This document shows, one piece after another, positions 45,134-54,747 of a stretch of 64,000 nt of DNA. The notes under the pieces are model-generated. The model searched no databases and was not told the DNA's origin. It worked only from the letters and a program-made list of their open reading frames with translations. Numbering within the stretch: position 1 is the stretch's first letter; every line of letters begins with the position of its first letter. The position numbers and the translations under genes were made by a program. Location: assembly GCA_022821905.1 (NCBI GenBank), contig JAJECS010000013.1, positions 1 through 64,000 of the forward strand, given 5' to 3'. The stretch is from Chloroflexota bacterium. GTDB lineage: Bacteria > Chloroflexota > UBA11872.

Positions 45134-45697
45134 TCAAGACTCTCCTGCAAAGCCACTGAAAACGTCGATCCAGTGCACGATACCGATCAATACAATAGTA
45201 AATTCACCTTTGCCCAAGGGCGCTATACCTGACCTCGGAAACGACTGCCAATAGCGATTTAAGTCCTTCTGTATATACGACAAGAGCCAAGCCGTAGCTA
45301 ACACATTGATTAGAAATACCACTGGAACAATTACAGCCATACCAAGGATTTGGATGTCCATCCCGATTTCCCAGCGATATATCCACGTCATGCCGGAGAA
45401 TATATACACATATGCAAATACAAATGCAATCACAGCTAGCACAGGATTGATGGATGATGCCAATCCTCGTGCTTCCATAAGACCATTGTACACTCGCACG
45501 TGCTTATGAACTTGAAATAGGCCATAAATCGGCACCAAAAACATCAGTGCGTGCAAGAATGGGTGTGCTATTCTTCCGGTATGGTCACAATAGTGCTTCC
45601 AGGTAAGGAATGCCCAGTACAAGAGGTATAGACCTCCTGAGGTTAGTGCGATAAGAGCTACACCTCTCACTGGTATTACGTATTGGTTTGAGTACAC
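45134..45697 (-). CDS. Low-GC membrane protein of unknown function
   Basis: The 187-residue product starts at GTG (MYSNQYVIPVRGVALIALTS) and has five or so hydrophobic segments. GGLYLLYWAFLTWKHY loosely recalls DUF4234 proteins, a weak match. Base composition is the striking point: about 40% G+C over much of the gene, against about two thirds nearby, with AT-ending codons. It was probably acquired recently. It is flanked by non-coding DNA of similar low GC (45040-45790). Confidence 0.7.
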   Translation of the reverse strand: MYSNQYVIPVRGVALIALTSGGLYLLYWAFLTWKHYCDHTGRIAHPFLHALMFLVPIYGLFQVHKHVRVYNGLMEARGLASSINPVLAVIAFVFAYVYIFSGMTWIYRWEIGMDIQILGMAVIVPVVFLINVLATAWLLSYIQKDLNRYWQSFPRSGIAPLGKGEFTIVLIGIVHWIDVFSGFAGES

Positions 45698-45817
45698 TCT
45701 CAGCAGATCTCGTAACTAGCGTCTATCCTTGATGCTAATGGCGTAGCTCGAACTTTAGCATAAGGCTCGATAAACGTCGGCCCACGTAGGCCCGTCAACG
45801 CCGACGCCACCGCCCGA

Positions 45818-46852
45818 CTACAGCTCCAAGTTCACCGGCTCCCACTGGCGCGACTTGGCGCTGCGGTAGGCCGCGTCGATCACCATGTTGGCGATGTAGC
45901 CGTCGACGAAATCCTCGTCGGATGGCTTGCCCTGGCTTAGGGCCTCGACGAAGTGGAACATCTGCCCGTGGTAGCCGTATTGCCACGCCTCGTCGGCCTG
46001 GGGGAAGGTCCAGCCGGTGTCGGAATCGGCCTTTTCCTGCACGTAGCCGATGGAGTTGAGGCTGAACGCGCGGATCGGGGTGCCGTGCGTGGAGTTGATG
46101 TGGATCAGCCCGTCGGTGCCGTAGACCTCCGTGCGCACGTCCATGCCGCCGTGGTTGCTCCAGCCGGCCTCGACCTGGCCCAGGCTGTCGTTCTCGAAGC
46201 GGATCAGGGCGATGGCGTTGTCCTCGAACGGCACGTCGTGTTCCAGGGTGTCGGCCCAGCAGAACACTTCCTTGGGCATCACGTCCTTGCCGACGAAGAT
46301 GCGACAGGCGGCCACGGCGTGAATGCCCATGCCCAGGAGCGGTCCGCCGCCGCTCTTTTCGACATCCCAGGCATAGCTGGCGTGGGAGCCGGTGTGCGCC
46401 TCGCGCGCGCGGACGATGAGCACTTTGCCGATGGCGCCGTCCTCCACCGCCTGCCGCGCCCGCAGCACGTCGGGCATGAAGGCTTCGGTCTCGGCGTAGC
46501 CGTGCCACACGCCGTGCTCGCGCACCGCGTCGAGGATGGTCTTGGCCTCGGGGCCGTTGCGCCCCAGCGGCTTGGTGCAGACGACGGCCTTGCCCGCCTC
46601 GGCGGCCGCAATGCAGGCGGGCGCGTGGGCGTCGTTCGGCAAGCCGACCGCGACCAGATCGACATCGTCGCGGGCGACGGCCGCATGCATGTCGGTGGTC
46701 CACTCCGGTATGCCCCACTCGGCCGCGAACTTCGAGGCCCGAGCCTCGCTCCGCGAGAAGTTCACGACGACCTGCTGGCCCGGCACGTAGCGCAGCGCGC
46801 GCATGAAGAAGTCACACACGAACCCGCTGCCAATCATGGCGATTCGAATCAT
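45818..46852 (-). CDS. Gfo/Idh/MocA family oxidoreductase
   Basis: The 344-residue protein has an N-terminal Rossmann fold (RIAMIGSGFVCDFFMRALR), VGLPNDAHAPACIAAAEAGKAVVCTKPLGRNG, where the usual EKP reads TKP, and the second domain with GGGPLLGMGIHAVAACRIF carrying the catalytic histidine. Such enzymes oxidise or epimerise sugars and inositols with NAD(P). Substrate unknown. A transporter gene lies 21 bases upstream on the same strand and may supply its substrate. Confidence 0.92.
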   Translation of the reverse strand: MIRIAMIGSGFVCDFFMRALRYVPGQQVVVNFSRSEARASKFAAEWGIPEWTTDMHAAVARDDVDLVAVGLPNDAHAPACIAAAEAGKAVVCTKPLGRNGPEAKTILDAVREHGVWHGYAETEAFMPDVLRARQAVEDGAIGKVLIVRAREAHTGSHASYAWDVEKSGGGPLLGMGIHAVAACRIFVGKDVMPKEVFCWADTLEHDVPFEDNAIALIRFENDSLGQVEAGWSNHGGMDVRTEVYGTDGLIHINSTHGTPIRAFSLNSIGYVQEKADSDTGWTFPQADEAWQYGYHGQMFHFVEALSQGKPSDEDFVDGYIANMVIDAAYRSAKSRQWEPVNLEL

Positions 46853-46873
46853 CTGGACGGTCCCCCTTTGGGT

Positions 46874-48691
46874 TTATGAACCTCCGGCGCCGAACACCAG
46901 CGCCAGCATGCCGAAGTCGACGAGCAACACAAGCAGGGCGATGGGGATGCCGGCGCGCACGAAGTCGCGCGGACGGAAGTTTCCGGGTCCCATCACGAGC
47001 AGATTGACCGGGTGCGCGTAGGCGGTGATGAATCCGATCGAGGCCGCCAGCGCCACTCCCATGGCGAACATGCGTGGATCCGCTCCCACGAGAGCGGCGG
47101 CGCTGAGCGCCACGGGCGCCATGAGCACCGCGGTGACGTGATTTCCCAGGACGTGGGTGAACATGGCGGTGAGCAGGAGCATGCTTGCCAGCACGATCCA
47201 TGGTCCTCCGTCGCCAAGCGACTCGGCCAGCGACTCTCCGACCAGCGCCGCCGCGCCGCTCTGACGCATGGCCTCGGCCAGGGTCAGCATGCCGCCAATG
47301 ACCACGATGGCGCGCCAGTCGACGGCGGCCAACGTTTCGCGGCCGCGAACGCAGCCGGTGGCGACCATTGCCGCCGCCGCCGCCAGCGCCACGATCGCCA
47401 CCGGCGCCAGTTGAAGCATGAGCGCCGCAACGAATCCGGCCACGATCGCGATGGCCAGCGGCGCTTGCCGCGGGCGCAGCGTCAGGCCCACCCGCTCGGT
47501 CACCACCACGAAGTCAGGGTCGTCGCGCAGCTGGGCGATTCGCGGCAGCGGCCCCAGCACCAGCAGAGCGTCCCCGACCCGCAGCGGCATATCGTCCAGA
47601 TGCGTTCGGCGGGGCGCCCCATCACGCCAGATGCCCAGGACACTCAGCCCATAGCGGTCCCGAAAGTTGAGTGAGGGCACCGTCTCGCCCTCCAGCGTGC
47701 TGCGCGGGGCCAATGAGGCCTCGGCGAACTCCACGTTCTCCGTTTGCAGCGCAGCGGCGCCCAGCGTCGACGGCCGTGGCTCCGGCAGGGCGAATCGCTC
47801 CCTGAGCCGGGCGATGTCGCGGTTGCGGGCGCTCATGACCAGCACGTCACGCGCGTGCAACATCATCTCGGGCGCGGGTGCGATGTCCGTTCGACCCGTT
47901 CGCTGGATTGCCACGATCGAGATGCCGAAGTCGGTGCGGATGCCGCTCTCGCGCAGGGTCAGGCCCACGAGCGGGCTCACGGGAGGCACGGCGACTTCGT
48001 AGAGACGCTCCTCGAGCCGATAGGGCACGTGGTCGTCGCGGGTCCGTGGCAGCAACGCGTCACCGGCGGCTCCGGACGCGTGCCGCGGAAGCAAGCGGCG
48101 CCGTCCCAGCACCAGCGCCAGAGTCCCGGCAACCAGAATTGCCGCCCCGAACGGCGTGAACTCCAGGAGGCCGAACGGCTCGATGCCCTCCTGGGCGACC
48201 ACGCTGTTCACCAGCAGATTCGACGGCGTCCCCACCAGGGTGAGCGCGCTGCCGAGCAGGGTGGCGTATGACAGCGGCAGCAGCACGCGCGAAATGGGGA
48301 TCCTGAGCTCGCGGGCGGCGGCCACCGCGGCCGGAAGCAGCACGCCGCCGGCGGCAATCGCGTTCATGAAACCGGAAAGCAATCCAGCGGCGAGCACCGT
48401 GACGGCGATGAGCCGCGCTTCGCTGTTCCCCGCGAGCCGTCCGATCAGCCGGCCTATCAAGTGGGCCACACCCGTATTAGCGAGACCGGCGCTCATCACC
48501 ATGACCGCGCCGATCGTCACGACCGCGCTGTTCGAGAACCCGCGCAGGGCCGCCTCCAGGTCGATGGCGCGGCCCAGGAATAGGACCAGGAGCACGCAGA
48601 TGGCCGTCACCTCGAACGGCACGCGTCCGCTCGCCAAGGCCACCACCGCCACGCCCACGACCACCAGCACGAAGACGATTTCGCCGGTCAT
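46874..48691 (-). CDS. SLC13/DASS-type transporter with two RCK-C (TrkA-C) domains
   Basis: The 605-residue protein has an N-terminal membrane half with NAIAAGGVLLPAAVAAAREL and TLLGTPSNLLVNSV-type loop (TLVGTPSNLLVNSVV), the duplicated SNT/TPSN ion-binding signature. Two soluble TrkA-C domains follow (about residues 215-290 and 320-405), then the second membrane half with MFTHVLGNHVTAVLMAPVAL and TAYAHPVNLLVMGPG. Bacterial members move sulfate, dicarboxylates or other anions with sodium. Upstream of the Gfo/Idh/MocA gene. Confidence 0.92.
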   Translation of the reverse strand: MTGEIVFVLVVVGVAVVALASGRVPFEVTAICVLLVLFLGRAIDLEAALRGFSNSAVVTIGAVMVMSAGLANTGVAHLIGRLIGRLAGNSEARLIAVTVLAAGLLSGFMNAIAAGGVLLPAAVAAARELRIPISRVLLPLSYATLLGSALTLVGTPSNLLVNSVVAQEGIEPFGLLEFTPFGAAILVAGTLALVLGRRRLLPRHASGAAGDALLPRTRDDHVPYRLEERLYEVAVPPVSPLVGLTLRESGIRTDFGISIVAIQRTGRTDIAPAPEMMLHARDVLVMSARNRDIARLRERFALPEPRPSTLGAAALQTENVEFAEASLAPRSTLEGETVPSLNFRDRYGLSVLGIWRDGAPRRTHLDDMPLRVGDALLVLGPLPRIAQLRDDPDFVVVTERVGLTLRPRQAPLAIAIVAGFVAALMLQLAPVAIVALAAAAAMVATGCVRGRETLAAVDWRAIVVIGGMLTLAEAMRQSGAAALVGESLAESLGDGGPWIVLASMLLLTAMFTHVLGNHVTAVLMAPVALSAAALVGADPRMFAMGVALAASIGFITAYAHPVNLLVMGPGNFRPRDFVRAGIPIALLVLLVDFGMLALVFGAGGS

Positions 48692-48718
48692 CCGAATGCC
48701 CCGCGCCGCATCCGGTGG

Positions 48719-49672
48719 CTAGCCCTCGTCCTCTTCCGGTGTGAGCAGCGTCGCGGCTCCCTCGACGTAGGTCGGGTAGCGCAGCTCGACGCCGAGTTCC
48801 CTTCGAACCTTTTCGTTGGAGGTTGGGTAGGAGCCGGTCACCAGGCCGAACAGGCTGGAGGAGATTGACGCCCTGGTGCGCGTCACGCGAGTGAAACCTT
48901 CGTGCAGCTTCACCAGCCCCTGCACCAGGAACTTGGGCGACGACCGCGGCGAACGCGCCCCGACCTGCGCCGCCAGGTACCCCAAATACTCGCCGGCCGG
49001 GGCCGGATGATCATCGACCGCCAGGTACAGCTCGCCGGAGCGTCCTCGGAGCGCGACGGCCTCGAGAATCGCGGCGGCGTCCTCCACGTGTATGCGGCTG
49101 GTCGGATGCTTGCCGCCGCCGATAAGTCGCAGGTTGCCGCCCCGCAGCGACTCGAGCGTCCCACCGCCCGGGCCGTAGACCGTCCCCGCTCGCACGATGC
49201 GCGCCGGAAGCCCCTCGGCTTCGTGCTGCTCCTGAAGGTATTGCTCCGTCTCAAGATTGAGCCGTCCCAGGAGGGTATTCGGCGCCGACGGCGACTCTTC
49301 CGTCAACGTGTCACGCGAGCCGGAGCCATACACGGCCATGGTGCTGCCATAGGTGAACGAAGCGATCTCGGTCCCGTGCAGCGCCTCGACGACGTTCATC
49401 ACGCCGCGGATGGTGCGCCGCTCCATGTCGTCCTCGGTGTCCGAGACGCTGCGCATCACGTAGAAGACGTGGTCCCCGTCCCGGCCGAGGTCTTCCAGCT
49501 CGTCCGGGTCGCCCACGTCGGCGAGCTCAATCGCGACGCCAAGCTCGTCAAGCTCGGGCGCCGCGTCTTCGTGCTCGTCAATGCCGCGGACATCCCAACC
49601 CGCGGCCGCCAGCCGGCGCGCCAATGCGCTGCCGGTGAAGCCGGTAATGCCGATGATGAGCCCACTGGGCAT
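48719..49672 (-). CDS. Extended SDR-fold NAD-binding protein lacking the usual Tyr/Lys pair
   Basis: The 317-residue protein begins GLIIGITGFTGSALARRLAAAGWDV with a good GxxGxxG. The serine position TYGSTMAVYG is kept. At the place of the catalytic YxxxK the sequence is NTLLGRLNLETEQYL, with no Tyr-x3-Lys. RAGTVYGPGG and SRIHVEDAAAIL are typical epimerase-like segments. It may be an atypical reductase, a nucleotide-binding regulator, or use other residues. It is divergent from ddl. Confidence 0.85.
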   Translation of the reverse strand: MPSGLIIGITGFTGSALARRLAAAGWDVRGIDEHEDAAPELDELGVAIELADVGDPDELEDLGRDGDHVFYVMRSVSDTEDDMERRTIRGVMNVVEALHGTEIASFTYGSTMAVYGSGSRDTLTEESPSAPNTLLGRLNLETEQYLQEQHEAEGLPARIVRAGTVYGPGGGTLESLRGGNLRLIGGGKHPTSRIHVEDAAAILEAVALRGRSGELYLAVDDHPAPAGEYLGYLAAQVGARSPRSSPKFLVQGLVKLHEGFTRVTRTRASISSSLFGLVTGSYPTSNEKVRRELGVELRYPTYVEGAATLLTPEEDEG

Positions 49673-49760
49673 GCGTTCGCGACCGGGTGGAGAGGGCGCC
49701 TACATCGTGACGCCACGTCTTGCGCCCGTGCAAGCCGCGCGGAGTCGCTAGGCTAGGGAC

Positions 49761-50858
49761 ATGGAGTCTTCCGGCGAACGCCTGCGAATCGGCGTGATCT
49801 TCGGCGGACGCTCTGGCGAGCATGAGGTTTCGCTGCGCTCCGCGGCGTTTGTGATGGACTCCCTCGACCGCGCCATCTACGACGTGGTGCCGATCGGCAT
49901 TGGCAAGCAGGGCGAGTGGCTGTTGGACGCCGATCCGATGCGCCAGCTCAGCGCGGCTCCCGCCACCGACTCCGGCGCGTCGCTGCCGGTGACACTGCCG
50001 ACGGCGCACCTCCCCGCCGCGGGACGGGCATCGGTAGGGGCGCTCGACGTGGTGTTCCCGGTGCTTCACGGCACCTACGGTGAAGACGGCACGGTGCAAG
50101 GGCTGCTGGAGCTGGCCGACTTGCCGTATGTGGGCTCGGGCGTCACGGGCTCGGCGGTCGCGATGGATAAGGGCGTGGCCAAGGCGATCCTGCGTGATCA
50201 CGGTCTTCCCGTGGGCCTCTGGCACGTCGTGACCGTGTCCGCGTGGCGGGCCGACCCAGAGGCCGTGCGCGCCGAAGTCGAGGCACGGCTGACCTATCCG
50301 CTCTTCACCAAGCCCTGCAACCTGGGGAGCAGCGTGGGGGTGTCCAAGGTCCATCACGCCCGTGAGCTGGATGCCGCCATGGCCGCCGCCGCCGAATACG
50401 ACCGCCGGATCATCGTCGAGCAGGGCATCCCGAACGCGCGGGAGATCGAGGTCAGCATCCTCGGCAACGACGAGCCTGAGGCATCAGTGTGCGGAGAGAT
50501 CGTTCCCGCGACGGAGTTCTACGACTACGCCGCGAAGTACGAGGACGATCGATCACAGGCCATCGTGCCGGCCGATCTGCCACCGCGGCTTGCCGATCGC
50601 ATTCGCGCGGACGCCGTGCGGGCCTTTCGCGCGCTCGACTGCGCCGGCTTCGCGCGGGTGGATTTTCTGGTCGACGCCGAGACGCTGGAGCCGGTGATCG
50701 GCGAGATCAACACCATTCCCGGATTCACCGAGATCAGCATGTATCCCAAGCTATGGGAAGCCAGCGGCGTTCCCGCGCGCGAGTTGATGGACCGGCTGAT
50801 CCGTCTGGCGGTCGAGCGCCACCAGGAACGCCGGAGCCTGCGGACGTCCTACACGTAG
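49761..50858 (+). CDS. ddl: D-alanine--D-alanine ligase
   Basis: The 365-residue ATP-grasp enzyme starts RIGVIFGGRSGEHEVSLRSA. HGTYGEDGTVQGLLELADLPYVGSGV, FTKPCNLGSSVGVSKV, EIEVSILGNDEPEAS and FLVDAETLEPVIGEINTIPGFT with the final SMYP are all conserved. It makes the D-Ala-D-Ala end of peptidoglycan precursors, so the organism should have a peptidoglycan wall, in line with the LysM protein at 14 kb. Monocistronic here; murein cluster genes are absent. Confidence 0.97.
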   Translation: MESSGERLRIGVIFGGRSGEHEVSLRSAAFVMDSLDRAIYDVVPIGIGKQGEWLLDADPMRQLSAAPATDSGASLPVTLPTAHLPAAGRASVGALDVVFPVLHGTYGEDGTVQGLLELADLPYVGSGVTGSAVAMDKGVAKAILRDHGLPVGLWHVVTVSAWRADPEAVRAEVEARLTYPLFTKPCNLGSSVGVSKVHHARELDAAMAAAAEYDRRIIVEQGIPNAREIEVSILGNDEPEASVCGEIVPATEFYDYAAKYEDDRSQAIVPADLPPRLADRIRADAVRAFRALDCAGFARVDFLVDAETLEPVIGEINTIPGFTEISMYPKLWEASGVPARELMDRLIRLAVERHQERRSLRTSYT

Positions 50859-50868
50859 GGGCCCGAGA

Positions 50869-51555
50869 CTAGAGCCCGGTCAACTCCCGGAGCTTGGCCA
50901 CGGTGAAGCCCGGCTGCTGCGCGAACTCCTTGCGCCCGGCCTCGTAGGCCAGCACCTGCCGCGACGCTTCCGCGAGCTCGCCCGCCACTTCGTCCGGGAT
51001 GACCACCACGCCGTTTTCGTCGGCGTGCACGAGATCGCCCATCTTGATGGGCGTGCCGTCAATGATCACCGGCTCGCCGGGCTCCAGGGACACCGACGTT
51101 CCATGAGACACGGTCACGCCGCGGGCGAAGTACTGCACGCCGATCTCGCGCACCTCCGAGAGGTCGCGCACGCACCCGTCGGTGACCACGGCCACGCCGC
51201 CCAGCGCGTGGAAAATCGTGGCCATGACGTCGCCGAAATGGCAGGACTTGGCCGGATTGTTTCCCGCGTCCTGGATCACGAGGACCGTTGGGCTCGGAGA
51301 CTGTTCGACCAGCTCCCACAGGTCCATCTGCAGCGAGGGATTGCGGCGGCGCCCGTGGGTCGTGCTATCGCCTTTCACGGTGACCGCGTAGCCGACCACG
51401 GCCTCGCCGATCTCCGGGAACAGGCAACGCACGTCGCTGCCGATATACCCCTCGGTCTTGTCCCGGACGTTGAACTCTTCGATCGCGTTGGCGATCGTGG
51501 CTGAATCGATCTGGCGCAGCTCTTCGAGCTGTTCGGGCGTCAAGTTGACGGCCAA
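50869..51555 (-). CDS. RraA-like protein (HMG aldolase/RraA family)
   Basis: The 228-residue product has the family core HFGDVMATIFHALGGVAVVTDGCVRD and GVTVSHGTSVSLEPGEPVIIDG. GDxxA and DGxxRD bind metal and substrate in 4-hydroxy-4-methyl-2-oxoglutarate/oxaloacetate aldolases; the same fold is used by RNase E inhibitor RraA. Aldolase-like use is more likely in a catabolic genome. Start chosen at TTG 51555 with GAGG six bases upstream; a GTG at 51600 has no such site. Last gene of the operon that begins with moeA. Confidence 0.87.
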   Translation of the reverse strand: MAVNLTPEQLEELRQIDSATIANAIEEFNVRDKTEGYIGSDVRCLFPEIGEAVVGYAVTVKGDSTTHGRRRNPSLQMDLWELVEQSPSPTVLVIQDAGNNPAKSCHFGDVMATIFHALGGVAVVTDGCVRDLSEVREIGVQYFARGVTVSHGTSVSLEPGEPVIIDGTPIKMGDLVHADENGVVVIPDEVAGELAEASRQVLAYEAGRKEFAQQPGFTVAKLRELTGL

Positions 51556-51642
51556 GGGGCACCTCGTGGCGTCCTTCACACGCGGGGCAAACCGTAGCAC
51601 GGGTCCGATTGGGTCGCCGGGTCTGGACGGTCCTTGGAGCCT

Positions 51643-52446
51643 CTAGCCGAGCTCTTGCGATCGGCGGTAGGCCGCGTCCACGGCGGCGACGAACGCCGCG
51701 CGCAGGTCCCGCTCCTCGAATACGTCGAGCGCGGCCGCGGTGGTGCCGCCGGGCGAGGTGACGGCATGCCGCAGGGCCTCCGCGCTCATGTCGCCGGCGT
51801 TCCAAAGCTCGGCCGAACCGATGAGGGTCTCCCGCACGAGCGTGGTGGCGATCTCCCGGTCGAGCCCGACGGCCACGGCGGCGTCGATCCACGCCTCGGC
51901 GACCAGAAAGACGTAGGCGGGGCCGCTGCCGTGCACCGCCGTCGCGGCGTCCAGCATGTCTTCGGCGTGCACCTCGATCTCGGCGCCAAACGATCCCAGG
52001 ATCCGACGGGTCCGACGGCGGTCGGCATCGTCGACGCCGCCGCCCGCCATCCAGACCGTCATGCCGCGGCCGATCTGGGCCGGCGTATTGGGCATCGCGC
52101 GAACGACGCGGGACGCGCCCAGCGCGGATTCCATGGTTTCGAGGCGCACGCCGGCCATGATCGAGATCACCAGCTGCGACGGGATTAGCGCGGGCCGGAG
52201 GACCTCCGCGACCGCGGCAAACGACTGCGGCTTCACGGCCAGCACCAGTGCCTGCGCGCCGGCTACGTCGTGCGGCAGCCCCTGGCCGGCGGTGGCGCCG
52301 CTTGCCGCCGCCACGGCCTCGCGGCGCGCGTCGTCGATCTCGCTGACGACGATCGACGCGGCGGGAACCGTGCCGCTCGCGGCCAGGGCTGAAATCACCG
52401 CTCCGCCCATCGCCCCGGCGCCGATAACGGTGACGCGCTCACTCAC
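51643..52446 (-). CDS. proC: Pyrroline-5-carboxylate reductase
   Basis: ProC reduces pyrroline-5-carboxylate to proline with NAD(P)H. GTG 52446 with GAGG nine bases upstream gives 267 residues (VSERVTVIGAGAMGGAVISAL). VKPQSFAAVAEVL, RVVRAMPNTPAQIGRGMT, AVHGSGPAYVFLVAEAWIDAAV and the C-terminal TSPGGTTAAALDVFE are the family signatures. It follows comEC by 63 bases. Confidence 0.95.
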   Translation of the reverse strand: MSERVTVIGAGAMGGAVISALAASGTVPAASIVVSEIDDARREAVAAASGATAGQGLPHDVAGAQALVLAVKPQSFAAVAEVLRPALIPSQLVISIMAGVRLETMESALGASRVVRAMPNTPAQIGRGMTVWMAGGGVDDADRRRTRRILGSFGAEIEVHAEDMLDAATAVHGSGPAYVFLVAEAWIDAAVAVGLDREIATTLVRETLIGSAELWNAGDMSAEALRHAVTSPGGTTAAALDVFEERDLRAAFVAAVDAAYRRSQELG

Positions 52447-52509
52447 GGGTCGCGACCTCGAGGAAGAACCGACGCTGGCGATCCTACCTGCTGATCGGCC
52501 GGGCAAGGC

Positions 52510-54747
52510 TCAGCGCCGCACCTCGATGGTTCCCCGGTCGGCACGGAGCCGGGCGCTGCCGATGAGCCGCGCGGGGTCGGCCTGGGACTCGGGCACGACG
52601 ATTTCGCCGGCCTCATCCACGGCTCGCGCAACGATTTCGGGGAGTCGCGGATGTGGGGCGATGACCATCGCCACGCCCGCATCCCGCACTGCGGAGGCGG
52701 GCATGGCTCCGAGAGTGGTGGTTCGCCCGAGCACCAGCACGTCGGCGTGCAAACCCGGTGGAATTGACGGCTGCGCCACCGTCGGCGGGGCGACGGCGAA
52801 CGTCGCGTCGCTTGACCTCACCAGCACCCACGCGCCGCCTTCGGCAGCTATTAGCTCGGTTTCCAGAGCGCCGGTGGTCCGGCTCGCGTCCGCGACGACG
52901 GGCGCGCGGCCAGCGCGATTGGGCGCGACGAAGTGCGCCCCGAGCGCGTGGGTGGGCGGCGCCTGCACCACGGCTACGTCTCGGGCAGCCACGAGGTCGA
53001 GGGCCATGTGCGAGAGCTCGCCGCCCGACGAAGCAACAGCCAGATTGTCGACCCGGAGATCCCAGCGCGGCAGCGCGCGGTCGAGCAACAACCGGTCCAG
53101 CCGGCTTCCCGCGACGACCACCCGGTCATCGCCTTTCCTGACGTAGACCGTGGGGGCACGCCCCGAGAGGTCGACAGTCGCCAAGGTGGCGCCGTCGTCA
53201 AACAGGCGAGGCATTCCCGCGACCGCCATCACTGGCGTCGCGACGAACGCCGCGAGCGCAACGCCGTACACCGCACGCCGGGGCAGAGCCAGACTCCCCA
53301 GACTCCAGAGGCGTGCGCGAACGAGACGCAGCGGCGGGCGCCCAAGCAGGACCAGCGCCGCGCCAATGCAGAGATACGAGGCCAACGCCTGCGGGAAGTC
53401 GAATCCGGTGGTCGCGAGCGAGGCGCCCGGCAACTGCGCGGCGAGCCGTCCCGCTTGAATCAAGTACTCGAGCGGCAGCCATGCGACCCACCCAACCACA
53501 TCGGCGGCCGGCCACCCGGCGGACGCCCAAATGGCGACTGGCGCACCGGTGGCCATGATGGCGGCGGGCGCCGCGAGGGCAAGCAGATTGGCCGGCACCG
53601 CCATGAGCTGAAAGCGCTCGAACGTGTGGGCGATGATCGGGGTCACCATCAGGCTCGCGGCCACGGTGGTGGCGACCAGCTCGGCGCTCCACCTGGGGAA
53701 TCGGATGCGCTCGGTAAGCACGCCCGCAAGGCGAGGCGCGATCACAATCAGTCCCAGCGTTCCGGCGAATGACAGTTGGAACCCGACGTCGCCGAGCGCC
53801 TGGGGCTGCACCAACGCCATGCCGGCGCCCGCCAGACCCAGGGCAGTCAGGGCGTCGGCGTCACGCCCGATGATCCAGGCTAGGAGCACCAGGTCGCCCA
53901 TGATGGCCGCCCGAATCACGCCCGGCTCGGCGCCGGCCAGCACCGCGTAGAGCGGCAGCAACACGGCCGCCAGGCCGACTCCGTAACGGCCGAGCCCCCA
54001 GCCGGCAAGCCTCCGCACCCAGAGCGCGATCAACGTGATGTTGAAGCCCGAGATGGCGACGATATGAATCAAGCCCGAGGTCAGGAAATCGTCTCGCAAC
54101 TCGTCGGGCAGCCGTTGACGAATGCCGACGAGCATGGCCGAGAGCAGCGAGGCGTGGGGCTCGGGCAAGGCCGAGCGAATGCTGGCATCGACGTGGCGCC
54201 GCAGCCGCAGAAGCGCCGGGGGATCGGCAGCCGTACCGGCCTCGATGACCGCAAGCTGGGCGTCGTCGAGCGTCCCCGCCCAGGTGTCGGCGTGTCCGGC
54301 AAGGGGATTCGTAACCCGCGGGCGCGCCGGCACGAATACCCCGCTGACCGCCACGCGCGCGTCCGGCAGCGCCAGTGCTCGGGGAGCAAAGACCTGTAGG
54401 CGCCCGGCGGCTGGCCGCGGCTCCTGATTCTCACCAGTCGCCGCAGCCTCGACTTGCAGTGTTCGACGAGGTCCCGGCGCGTCGTCGAGAACCGTACCCA
54501 TCACCGTCAGCGCCGCGCCGGCAGGCGCCTGCAGCACGGGCGGCTGCGAGGCGACGTGATGTCCGCCGCGCGCCAAGCCGAGGGCCAGCGCGGCGACGAC
54601 GGCGCCCACCAGCAGGGGGCGGCGTCCGGTCAGGGCGGCCGCCGCGCCTACGACGGCGAGGCCGATGACCGCCCAGGCCGGTGCCGGACCCAACCATCCT
54701 GCGAGCGCAATGCCGAGCAGGATCGCCGCCGCCAGCCAGGCCGTCAC
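52510..54747 (-). CDS. comEC: ComEC/Rec2-family DNA uptake channel
   Basis: The 745-residue protein has N-terminal helices, a DUF4131-like beta region (about residues 80-170), then the competence core with HIVAISGFNITLIALWV and LAGAEPGVIRAAIMGDL. A C-terminal soluble region (from about 525) resembles the metallo-beta-lactamase domain of other ComECs but lacks a visible HxHxDH set, so nuclease function is doubtful. It would carry single-stranded DNA across the inner membrane. Overlaps the stop of comEA by four bases. Confidence 0.92.
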   Translation of the reverse strand: MTAWLAAAILLGIALAGWLGPAPAWAVIGLAVVGAAAALTGRRPLLVGAVVAALALGLARGGHHVASQPPVLQAPAGAALTVMGTVLDDAPGPRRTLQVEAAATGENQEPRPAAGRLQVFAPRALALPDARVAVSGVFVPARPRVTNPLAGHADTWAGTLDDAQLAVIEAGTAADPPALLRLRRHVDASIRSALPEPHASLLSAMLVGIRQRLPDELRDDFLTSGLIHIVAISGFNITLIALWVRRLAGWGLGRYGVGLAAVLLPLYAVLAGAEPGVIRAAIMGDLVLLAWIIGRDADALTALGLAGAGMALVQPQALGDVGFQLSFAGTLGLIVIAPRLAGVLTERIRFPRWSAELVATTVAASLMVTPIIAHTFERFQLMAVPANLLALAAPAAIMATGAPVAIWASAGWPAADVVGWVAWLPLEYLIQAGRLAAQLPGASLATTGFDFPQALASYLCIGAALVLLGRPPLRLVRARLWSLGSLALPRRAVYGVALAAFVATPVMAVAGMPRLFDDGATLATVDLSGRAPTVYVRKGDDRVVVAGSRLDRLLLDRALPRWDLRVDNLAVASSGGELSHMALDLVAARDVAVVQAPPTHALGAHFVAPNRAGRAPVVADASRTTGALETELIAAEGGAWVLVRSSDATFAVAPPTVAQPSIPPGLHADVLVLGRTTTLGAMPASAVRDAGVAMVIAPHPRLPEIVARAVDEAGEIVVPESQADPARLIGSARLRADRGTIEVRR

